From assembly GCA_942491735.1 (NCBI GenBank), contig CALOCN010000014.1, positions 1,550,001 to 1,614,000 of the forward strand: a stretch of 64,000 nt of DNA. The letters run 5' to 3'. This document shows positions 30,472 to 37,958 of the stretch, piece by piece (the stretch's first letter is position 1; every line of letters begins with the position of its first letter). Under the pieces are notes generated by a model that had not been told where the DNA came from, made no database searches, and saw nothing but the letters and a program-made list of their open reading frames with translations. The stretch comes from CALOCN01 sp942491735 (lineage in GTDB: Bacteria; Eisenbacteria; RBG-16-71-46; JABDJR01). The position numbers and the translations under genes are program-made.

Positions 30472-31215
30472 CTAGACGAAGCGGCGACGCAACGCCACAC
30501 CCAGGACGCCGATTCCCAGCAGAATCAGGCTGCCGGGCTCGGGAACGGGGTTCCGACCATCGAGGTTGAATTCTCCCTCGAACTGGAAGGACGCGCCGCT
30601 GGCCAACGTGAAGTCGAGCTTGGTGGTCAGCTCTTCCCAGGGCTGGGCCCCGCTGTTGTAGGGAGCAGAATCGCTGAAGGGACCATAGTTGGAACCCCCC
30701 AAAGAGAAGGCGGAAGGGATGCGGCTGGTCGGATCGAACCCATCCACGCCCGGTCCGAGGTCCACACCTGCGTTCACGTCTTCCACGTAGAACGACGCCA
30801 CCGTGCCGTTGGGTCCCAGCGGGGTCAGGATCCCACCGGCGGAGATTCCACAATCAAGGCAATTCTCCTGGTAGAGGACATCTCCGGAGAGTGCGGAATA
30901 GGCCGTTCCCGGGCTCATGAGCGGTGCGATGCCCTTGATGAACGTGAAGTGGAAATTTGAGCTGGAACCGCCGAAGTTCGTCACCGCCCCGCTGAAGCTC
31001 ATGCCGGCGCCGCTGGGAGGCGCGACGCCCTGGATGTAACCCAGACCCCCCAGGTTGGCCCGCCAGACCCGGTCGGCCAGTCGCTGAACGGTATAGTCCC
31101 TGCCGTTGAGCGAGATCTGCATGCCGTGAACGAATGCCTCAGCCGGAGCCGGGGCCGTCAGCGTGGAGGCCAAAACAAGAACAATGATGCCAAGAAGAGC
31201 GCAAATCCGAATCAT
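30472..31215 (-). CDS. PEP-CTERM sorting-signal protein
   Basis: 247 residues. Signal peptide MIRICALLGIIVLVLAS... with cleavage near APAEAF. The C-terminus PVPEPGSLILLGIGVLGVA plus RRRFV is a textbook PEP-CTERM tripartite signal (PEP motif, transmembrane helix, basic tail), processed by an exosortase. The body is beta-rich, Gly/Ser/Asn-rich, with a Cys pair (CLDCG). Such proteins usually end up in exopolysaccharide or the cell surface. ATG 31215 has an AAGGA site; 66 in-frame codons upstream lack protein character. No exosortase gene is in the window, so one should exist elsewhere in the genome. Confidence 0.9.
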   Translation of the reverse strand: MIRICALLGIIVLVLASTLTAPAPAEAFVHGMQISLNGRDYTVQRLADRVWRANLGGLGYIQGVAPPSGAGMSFSGAVTNFGGSSSNFHFTFIKGIAPLMSPGTAYSALSGDVLYQENCLDCGISAGGILTPLGPNGTVASFYVEDVNAGVDLGPGVDGFDPTSRIPSAFSLGGSNYGPFSDSAPYNSGAQPWEELTTKLDFTLASGASFQFEGEFNLDGRNPVPEPGSLILLGIGVLGVALRRRFV

Positions 31216-31397
31216 GAGACCGTCCTTTCCCCTCAGATGCCAATCAAGCGCAGCATAATTGCATTCCCTACTGGATTTGTGAATAGTGTTTTTCCGCAAA
31301 TCCCTTGGGTTCAAGGGATTCACGACCCGGAGGGATCGGCTACCATGCCCGGGGATCATGAACCCGGAGCGAGTCGGTCCCGATCTGGAGGCCTGTC

Positions 31398-32327
31398 TTG
31401 TCACGCGAGCCATCTGTTGTAGCCAATGACATAGAAAAGAGTTACGGATCCCTTTGCGCGGTGGACCGGATTTGCTTCCAGGCGCGGCCGGGGGAGTGCT
31501 TCGGGTTCCTCGGTCCCAACGGCGCGGGGAAGACCACCACCATGCGGATGATCGGATGCTCGACTCCCCTCGGCGCGGGGGAGCTCACCGTCCTGGGCAT
31601 TCCGGTCGGGGAGCGACCCCGGGAGGTGAAGCGTCAACTCGGGGTGGTCCCGCAGCACGACACCCTCGAGTTCGATCTCACGGTGCGGGAGAACCTCTCC
31701 GTCTACGGGCGCTACTTCAGTCTCCCCGGCCACGTGGTGCGGGAGCGGGCCGAGCGGCTCATCGATTTCATTCAGCTCCGGGACAAGGCGGACGTCATGG
31801 TCAAGCTGCTCTCGGGGGGGATGAACCGCCGGCTCCTGATTGCTCGCGCCCTGATCAACGAACCCCGGGTCCTTATCCTGGACGAGCCCACCACCGGCCT
31901 CGATCCGCAGAGTCGGCATCTCCTGTGGGAGCGTCTCCGGCAGCTCAAGGGCGAGGAGCGCACGCTGCTTCTCACCACGCACTACATGGACGAGGCGGAG
32001 CAGCTCTGCGACCGTCTGGTGATCCTGGAGCGGGGGCGGATTCTCGCCGAAGGGAGCCCTCGCGATCTCATCCAACACCATGTGGCGCGTGAAGTGGTTG
32101 AACTGCGCGCCCCACGGGCCGAACGGGACCGGATGCTGGAACGCTACCGGGAGCGGATCGGGGGGCACGAGATGCTGGAGGAGAAACTCCTCCTCTATAC
32201 GGACGACGGCGAGGGTCTGCTGCACGACCTCACCGGAGAGGAGCTGGACGGGGCGGAGTTCTATTCGCGCCGGGCGACCCTGGAGGACGTCTTCCTGGAA
32301 CTCACCGGTCGGAGTCTCACCGAATGA
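31398..32327 (+). CDS. ABC transporter ATP-binding protein (NodI/DrrA type)
   Basis: 309 residues. Walker A is GPNGAGKTT, the signature LLSGGMNRR is a variant of LSGGxxQR, Walker B is VLILDEPTTGLDP and the switch His is in LLTTHYMDEA. The C-terminal 80 residues are the extension typical of export ATPases paired with ABC-2 permeases. The start is TTG 31398 with GGAGG six bases upstream. First gene of a five-gene plus-strand cluster, and its stop overlaps the permease start (ATGA). Energises export of the cluster's presumed product. Confidence 0.93.
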   Translation: MSREPSVVANDIEKSYGSLCAVDRICFQARPGECFGFLGPNGAGKTTTMRMIGCSTPLGAGELTVLGIPVGERPREVKRQLGVVPQHDTLEFDLTVRENLSVYGRYFSLPGHVVRERAERLIDFIQLRDKADVMVKLLSGGMNRRLLIARALINEPRVLILDEPTTGLDPQSRHLLWERLRQLKGEERTLLLTTHYMDEAEQLCDRLVILERGRILAEGSPRDLIQHHVAREVVELRAPRAERDRMLERYRERIGGHEMLEEKLLLYTDDGEGLLHDLTGEELDGAEFYSRRATLEDVFLELTGRSLTE

Positions 32328-33100
32328 GCGCGTTCCCGGTCTCCTTCCGTTCGGCCGGCCACGTGTGGATGCGGAACTTCACCGTCTACCGCAAGACCTG
32401 GATCACCAACATCCTTCCCAACTTCTTCGAACCGGTGATCTACCTGGTCGCCATGGGAATGGGGCTCGGGGCGTACATCACCCGGGACATGGGGGGCATG
32501 TCCTACATCGAATACATTGCCCCGGGGCTCATCGTGGCCAGCGCCATGAACGGGGGAACGTTCGAGACCACCTACAATGTCTTCGTGAAAATGCACTTCG
32601 CCCGGGTGTACGACGCCATCACCGCCACCCCGGTCAATCTCGAGGACGCCATGATGGGGGAGATCCTGTGGGCGTTGACCCGGGGTCTGGTCTACGGCTC
32701 CATCTTTGCCCTCGTGGTTGCCTTGCTGGGTCTGACGCCCAGCTGGAGCGGCATCCTGGTCCTGCCGGTGGTCTTCCTCACTGCCTGGATGTTCGCTTCG
32801 ATCGGACTTCTCTTCACCAGCTTCATCTCGGTGATCGATCTCTACAGCTTCTACTACACGATCTGGCTCACTCCGCTCTTCCTGTTCAGCGGGATCTTCT
32901 TTCCGGTATCGGGGCTCCCCGGATGGGCGCAGACCGCCGCCTGGTTCACGCCGCTCTACCACAGCGTGCGGCTTTCCCGTGCGGCATCCCACGGCACGTG
33001 GACGACCGGGAACGCGGTGGACCTGCTCTGGATCGTGGCGGTCGCGACGCTCTGCAATGTTGCCGCGATTGCCCGGGTCAAGCGGAGGATGGTGCGATGA
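32324..33100 (+). CDS. ABC-2 type permease (NodJ/DrrB type)
   Basis: 258 residues with about six hydrophobic helices, e.g. VYGSIFALVVALLG, FLTAWMFASIGLLF and LFLFSGIFFPVSGLPGW, the last being the conserved ABC-2 loop (FFPVSxLP). Forms the membrane channel with the preceding ATPase; homologues export lipo-oligosaccharides, antibiotics or lipids. It overlaps both neighbours by four bases, so ATPase, permease and the LuxE-like gene are translationally coupled. Confidence 0.93.
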   Translation: MSAFPVSFRSAGHVWMRNFTVYRKTWITNILPNFFEPVIYLVAMGMGLGAYITRDMGGMSYIEYIAPGLIVASAMNGGTFETTYNVFVKMHFARVYDAITATPVNLEDAMMGEILWALTRGLVYGSIFALVVALLGLTPSWSGILVLPVVFLTAWMFASIGLLFTSFISVIDLYSFYYTIWLTPLFLFSGIFFPVSGLPGWAQTAAWFTPLYHSVRLSRAASHGTWTTGNAVDLLWIVAVATLCNVAAIARVKRRMVR

Positions 33101-34173
33101 GCCGGTCCGTGCCCGATCCGGTCCAGGGTGTGCGGGACTTCATCGACGCTCCCGAGGCGGGGAAGTTCGACGCACTCGCTCTCGAGGTGATCCGCTATCA
33201 GGCGACGCACTGCGTTCCCTACGCCAACTTTCTCCGCTCGCGCGGCGTGGACCCGGGAGCCGTACGGCACTGGCAGGACATTCCTCCCATTCCCGTGGCC
33301 GCGTTCAAGGAGACGACGCTCGCCACCGCTCCGCCAACCCGGGTCTTTCGCACCAGCGGCACCACCCGGGGCGAGGCGGGACGCGGCGCGCACCACCTTC
33401 CCTCCACGGATCTCTACGATCGTTCCTGGCCCGAGCCTTTTCGACGGGCCCTGCTGTGGGATCGCGAACGGATGCTGACCTTCGCCCTGATCCCGGCGCC
33501 CGCGGACGCACCCGAGAGTTCGCTTGCCTACATGTGTGCCGGCGCCCTGGAGCGATTCGGCGAGGAGGGGAGTCGATGCGTGCTGGGGCGGGACGGTCTG
33601 GATGTGAACGGATTGGCTCTCTCCCTGGCCCAGGTCTCCGAGTACGGAACCCCGGTGTTGCTCCTGGCCACCTCGCTTGCCCTGGACGACTTCCTGAACC
33701 GGCTCCTCTACCCGGTCATGCTGGCCAAGGGGAGCCGCATCATGGACACCGGTGGGTTCAAGGGGCGCACCCGGAAAGTCACCCGCGCGGGGTTGTTCGA
33801 ACGGGCCGAGCGCATGCTGGGTATCCCGGAAAGCCACATCGTGGGGGAGTACGGCATGACCGAGCTCTGCTCGCAACTCTACGAGAACACCCTGGCCCGC
33901 CATGTCGCGGACCCGCGCGCGCCTCTCAGCCGGCTCTATCTGGGCCCACCCTGGATGCGGACCCGGGTACTGGATCCGGAAACGCTGCGCCCGCGCGCGC
34001 CGGGTGAGACCGGTCTCCTGGCCCATTGCGACCTGGCCAATGCCTGGACGGTTTCCTGGGTCGTGACCGAGGACCTGGGAGTGGAGGTGGACGGAGGCTT
34101 CCAACTCCGGGGCCGGATCACCGGGGCACCGCCGCGGGGCTGCTCCCTCACCGCCGAGGAACTCCTGGGCTGA
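33097..34173 (+). CDS. LuxE-like acyl-protein synthetase
   Basis: 358 residues of the ANL adenylating superfamily, LuxE branch. FRTSGTTRGEAGRG (84-97) is the ATP-binding SGTT loop. DTGGFKGR (217-224) corresponds to the LuxE-specific DTGG segment and GEYGMTEL (250-257) is the adenylate-binding motif. LuxE activates a fatty acid as acyl-AMP and passes the acyl group to the LuxC reductase; the gene for LuxC lies next. There is no luciferase (luxAB) or thioesterase (luxD) gene nearby, so light production is not implied. ATG 33097 overlaps the permease stop. Confidence 0.88.
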   Translation: MSRSVPDPVQGVRDFIDAPEAGKFDALALEVIRYQATHCVPYANFLRSRGVDPGAVRHWQDIPPIPVAAFKETTLATAPPTRVFRTSGTTRGEAGRGAHHLPSTDLYDRSWPEPFRRALLWDRERMLTFALIPAPADAPESSLAYMCAGALERFGEEGSRCVLGRDGLDVNGLALSLAQVSEYGTPVLLLATSLALDDFLNRLLYPVMLAKGSRIMDTGGFKGRTRKVTRAGLFERAERMLGIPESHIVGEYGMTELCSQLYENTLARHVADPRAPLSRLYLGPPWMRTRVLDPETLRPRAPGETGLLAHCDLANAWTVSWVVTEDLGVEVDGGFQLRGRITGAPPRGCSLTAEELLG

Positions 34174-34232
34174 GTGCGGTCGCTTGGTGATGAACCCTTG
34201 CCGCGAGGGAACGCGTCCCGGACACTAACCCC

Positions 34233-35438
34233 ATGGATGTTTCCGATCTGCACGCCGCGACCGGTCCACTCAGCGAACTGAGCGACGACACTGTCATCGA
34301 GGGCCTGACCGCCGCGCTGGCTCTCTGGCAACGCCAACGCGGATTCTGCGACCGGGCGGCCACGGACCTGTGCGAACGCACCGGGGCCAGCGAGGGCATG
34401 CTGCGGTTCGGACTGGAGCGCGCGGTTCGGGCCCACGGAGTCGACGCGCTGGGTTCGTGGCTGCGCTCGGCGCGCCGCGAAGCCGGCCTCATGGCGGAGC
34501 AGCGGGGCCCCCGGGTGGTGCTCCAGATCCTGGCCGGCAACGTGGCCGGGCTGGCCATCCCTGCGGTCTGTGAATCGCTGCTGGCCCGTTCCGCGGTGGC
34601 GCTCAAACCGGCCTCCGGGGATCCGGTTACCCCGTTCTACCTCAAGCGCGCCCTCGACCAGGTCGCGCCGGTGTTGGGCAAGGCGGTCGCGATCTGGGCC
34701 TGGAGCGGGGGGGACACGGAGTCCGAGGCCCGGGCGTTCGAAGGGGTCGATCTTGCCGTGGCCAGCGGAAACGCCGACACCATGGCCGCGCTGGACGGGC
34801 GCCACCCGGGTCGGGTTCTCATGCACGGCCCCCGGATCTCCGTGGGTATTCTTCCCGAGCCGGCCAGGGTCACCGACGGGGAAACCTGGTCACGGGTGGC
34901 ACGGGAGATCGTGTTGTGGGATCAGGCCGGCTGTCTCTCCCCGCGGATTCTCTTTTCGCCGAACCCCCGCGAGACGGCGCGACACCTCGCCGGAGCCTTG
35001 CGCGCGTGGGAGGCGAAGTGGCCCTCGGGGCCCCGCGACACCGAGGCCAGTGCCCGGGTTCATGCCTTCCGGGTCCGCTACGCCATGGGGGACGGGCGAG
35101 CGACCGGCCTTCTTGCCGCCGAAGGGACCGAGTGGACGGTGGTCTGGGACGATCGTCCCACCCTGGAGACCGGGCCGGCCCAGCGCGTCGTTCGCGTGGT
35201 GCCCCATCCGGGTTACCAGGCGTTGCGTGATCTCCTCTGGGAGTCCCAGGGCTATCTGCAGGGGATCGGGGTGCTGGGGCCGGCGGAAGATCTCATGCCC
35301 TGGAAGAAATTCGCGTCCGACCTCGGGTTGTGGTGTGCTCCGCTCGAAGCCCTCCAGGACCCTCCCGCGGGCTGGCGGGCCGACGGCATCTCGAACCTGG
35401 CCGAGTTCCTCAAGCGCGGCCGTGGAACCGTGGACTAG
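34233..35438 (+). CDS. LuxC-like acyl-CoA/acyl-enzyme reductase
   Basis: 401 residues, aldehyde-dehydrogenase-related reductase of the LuxC family (NADPH-dependent reduction of an enzyme-bound acyl thioester to aldehyde). WDQAGCLSP gives the acyl-accepting Cys234 in the characteristic DQxxCLSP context. ILAGNVAGLAIP and SAVALKPASGD form the nucleotide/lysine segment. Slightly shorter than Vibrio LuxC (about 480). It follows the LuxE-like gene by 59 bases and precedes the aminotransferase by 4, in the same direction. Confidence 0.88.
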   Translation: MDVSDLHAATGPLSELSDDTVIEGLTAALALWQRQRGFCDRAATDLCERTGASEGMLRFGLERAVRAHGVDALGSWLRSARREAGLMAEQRGPRVVLQILAGNVAGLAIPAVCESLLARSAVALKPASGDPVTPFYLKRALDQVAPVLGKAVAIWAWSGGDTESEARAFEGVDLAVASGNADTMAALDGRHPGRVLMHGPRISVGILPEPARVTDGETWSRVAREIVLWDQAGCLSPRILFSPNPRETARHLAGALRAWEAKWPSGPRDTEASARVHAFRVRYAMGDGRATGLLAAEGTEWTVVWDDRPTLETGPAQRVVRVVPHPGYQALRDLLWESQGYLQGIGVLGPAEDLMPWKKFASDLGLWCAPLEALQDPPAGWRADGISNLAEFLKRGRGTVD

Positions 35439-35442
35439 CCGC

Positions 35443-36657
35443 ATGAATCCGGAGGACACCCGCACCTGGACCCAAGCCTTCCGCGATCATGTCGCGTGGA
35501 CCTCCCCCTCGCCGATTGGCCTCCAGGTGGCGCGTGCGGAAGGCGCCTACCTGATCACCCCCAACGGTGACCGTTACCTGGATCTGCTCTCGGGGATCGG
35601 GGTGGCCAATATTGGTCATACCCACCCGGCCGTGGTGGCGGCGGTGCGGGAGCAGAACGACCGGCATCACCACGTGATGGTCTACGGGGAGTACATCCAG
35701 GAGACGCAGGCCCTCTACGCGGCGGACCTGGCCTCGGTCACGCCGGATGGACTGGACCGGGTCTACTTCACCAACAGCGGGACCGAGGCCATTGAGGGCG
35801 CACTCAAGGTGGCCCGCAAGGTCACCGGCCGGCCCGGCTACGTGAGCTTTGACGGGGCGTATCATGGGGACACGTTGGGCTCCCTGAGCCTCGCAGGGAA
35901 CAGCACTTACAGGGATCCTTTCGAGCCACTTCTGGGGCCCGTGACCCGGTTGTCGTTCAACGATGAAGGCGCGCTGACCGCGATCGATGAATCCGTGGCC
36001 GGGGTCGTGGTGGAGCCCATCCAGGGCGAGGGGGGAATCCGGATTCCCCAGGACGCTTTTCTTCCCGCGCTGGCCGCCCGCTGTCGGGAGGTGGGGGCAC
36101 TCCTGATCTTCGACGAGGTCATGACCGGCTTTGGCCGGACCGGTTCACTCTTTGCTTGTGAGCATTGGGGGGTGACTCCCGACCTGCTGGTCCTGGCCAA
36201 GGCGTTGGGGGGCGGCTATCCACTGGGCGCCTTTGTGGGTCGCTCCGAGCACCTGGCTACCCTGACCCATGATCCGCCCTTGGCCCACGTCACCACCTTT
36301 GGCGGGCACCCGGTCTCGTGCGCCGCGGGCCGAGCGGCCCTGGGTGTGCTGCAAGCCGAAGGGTTGGTCGAGCGTTCGGGGCGGGTGGGCCTGAAGCTTC
36401 TCGGGATGCTTCGGGACCGGCTGACCCCGCTGCCGGTGGTCCGTGAAGTCCGCGGCAAGGGCCTGTTCCTGGCCATCGAGTTCCGGGAAGGCGCCCAGGC
36501 GGCCGCGTTCACCGATCGGTGTCGGGAGGCGCGGCTCCTCGTGGGGTGGACCCTGCATCACGATCACATCATTCGGCTGGCCCCGCCGCTGATCACCGGG
36601 GAAGACACCCTGGAGGACGCCGCGGGGACCATGGCGGAGATCGCCGCGAACCTTTGA
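35443..36657 (+). CDS. Class III (omega-type) aminotransferase
   Basis: 404 residues, PLP-dependent. NSGTEAIEGALKVAR (111-125) binds cofactor phosphate, FDEVMTGFGRTG carries Asp224 and LAKALGGGYPLGA carries the Schiff-base Lys253. The family includes ornithine, GABA, beta-alanine and long-chain amine:pyruvate transaminases. Substrate cannot be read directly, but adjacency to an acyl reductase suggests an aldehyde or keto acyl product as amino acceptor. ATG 35443 is used; the reading frame is open far upstream, overlapping the LuxC-like gene, but without family similarity. Confidence 0.9.
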   Translation: MNPEDTRTWTQAFRDHVAWTSPSPIGLQVARAEGAYLITPNGDRYLDLLSGIGVANIGHTHPAVVAAVREQNDRHHHVMVYGEYIQETQALYAADLASVTPDGLDRVYFTNSGTEAIEGALKVARKVTGRPGYVSFDGAYHGDTLGSLSLAGNSTYRDPFEPLLGPVTRLSFNDEGALTAIDESVAGVVVEPIQGEGGIRIPQDAFLPALAARCREVGALLIFDEVMTGFGRTGSLFACEHWGVTPDLLVLAKALGGGYPLGAFVGRSEHLATLTHDPPLAHVTTFGGHPVSCAAGRAALGVLQAEGLVERSGRVGLKLLGMLRDRLTPLPVVREVRGKGLFLAIEFREGAQAAAFTDRCREARLLVGWTLHHDHIIRLAPPLITGEDTLEDAAGTMAEIAANL

Positions 36658-36684
36658 TCGGGCCGGCGAGCCGCTAGGCGTCGG

Positions 36685-37797
36685 CTACAGCACCTGCGCC
36701 AGCGGCACGTAGTCCATCCCGAACGCCTTGGCCACCGCCTCGTAGGTCACCTTGCCGTCCACGGTACTGACGCCCGGGGCCAGCGAGGGCCACTGCTTGA
36801 CCGTCTCCCGCCACCCGTGGTCCGCGATCATGAGGGCGTAGGGGAAGGTGGCGTTGGTCAGGGCCAGGGTGCTCGTCCGCGGCACCGCGCCCGGCATGTT
36901 GGCCACGCAGTAGTGGATGATGCCGTCCACCTCGTAGGTGGGGTTCTCATGCGTGGTGGGGCGGGAGGTTTCGATACAACCACCCTGATCCACCGCGACG
37001 TCGACGATGACCGAGCGCTCCCGCATGTCCTTGAGCATTTCCCGCGAGACCAGCCACGGCGCGCGGTCGCCCGGGATGAGAATGGCGCCGACCACGAGGT
37101 CGGACCGGTTGATGGCATCCCGGATGTTGGTGCGGTTGGAGAACATGGTGCGCACGTTCTTGGGCATGACGTCGTCGAGGTAGCGCAATCGGTCGAGGCT
37201 CAGGTCCAGGATGACCACATCGGCACCCATGCCGGCCGCCATCTTGGCCGCGTTGGTTCCCACCACGCCGCCACCCAGGATGGTCACCTGTCCCGGATAC
37301 ACACCGGGCACGCCGCCAAGCAGGACCCCGCGGCCGCCCATGCGGTGCTCGAGGAACTTGGCCCCTTCCTGGATCGCCATGCGTCCCGCGACTTCGCTCA
37401 TGGGGACCAGAAGTGGCAACTCCCCACCGGGGAGTTGGACCGTCTCGTAGGCGATGGCCACGCAGCCCGAGTCCCGCACCGCGACGGTGAGTTCCTCGCT
37501 GGCCGCGAAGTGGAAATAGGTGAAGACGATCTGTCCCTCACGCATGAGGGGATACTCGGGCGGCAGGGGTTCCTTGACCTTCATGATCATGTCGGCCCGC
37601 TCGTAGACCTCCTGGGGGGTCGCCGCTACGGCCGCGCCCACGCGCTCGTAGTCGGTATCGGTGTAGCCGCTGCCGACACCCGCCTCGGTTTCCACGACGA
37701 CCTGGTGGCCGCGGTTGATCAGCTCTTCAGCACCGGCGGGAACGAGGGCTACCCGTTGCTCATTGGATTTGATTTCCTTGGGGACACCGACAATCAT
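36685..37797 (-). CDS. ald: Alanine dehydrogenase
   Basis: 370 residues, NAD-dependent interconversion of alanine with pyruvate and ammonia. MIVGVPKEIKSNEQRVALVP is the family N-terminus, with the substrate Arg/Lys. YFHFAAS carries the catalytic His and VTILGGGVVGTNAAKMAAG is the Rossmann dinucleotide loop. NMPGAVPRTSTLALTNAT is the C-terminal signature. Length is exactly that of Ald. It converges with the aminotransferase gene across 27 bases, so supply of alanine as amino donor to that enzyme is possible but only an inference. Confidence 0.97.
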   Translation of the reverse strand: MIVGVPKEIKSNEQRVALVPAGAEELINRGHQVVVETEAGVGSGYTDTDYERVGAAVAATPQEVYERADMIMKVKEPLPPEYPLMREGQIVFTYFHFAASEELTVAVRDSGCVAIAYETVQLPGGELPLLVPMSEVAGRMAIQEGAKFLEHRMGGRGVLLGGVPGVYPGQVTILGGGVVGTNAAKMAAGMGADVVILDLSLDRLRYLDDVMPKNVRTMFSNRTNIRDAINRSDLVVGAILIPGDRAPWLVSREMLKDMRERSVIVDVAVDQGGCIETSRPTTHENPTYEVDGIIHYCVANMPGAVPRTSTLALTNATFPYALMIADHGWRETVKQWPSLAPGVSTVDGKVTYEAVAKAFGMDYVPLAQVL

Positions 37798-37863
37798 CCG
37801 AACCTCCTATGCCCGCGCATCGGGCGAGTGCCCTTGCTTGCGGGGCGGGTCAAAGCGGGCCGC

Positions 37864-37872
37864 ATTATAGCA
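37864..37872 (-). promoter_or_regulatory. Extended -10 promoter for alanine dehydrogenase
   Basis: On the minus strand TGCTATAAT, a TGn-extended perfect -10 box. It lies 67 bases upstream of the ald start codon. No good -35 box is needed or seen. The plus-strand peptidase gene starts 87 bases to the right, so the two genes are divergent. Confidence 0.55.
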
Positions 37873-37958
37873 GTGCGGGTACCCGGTAGCGCGAGCCATG
37901 ACCCGCCCCGGTCACCATGCTATTCTGGACCGCTTCACCCCGCTTTCGAGGACTCGCC

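Noticed and set aside
33097..35438. Bioluminescence (lux) operon
   Set aside because: luxC- and luxE-like genes are present, but no luciferase subunits, no luxD and no flavin reductase.
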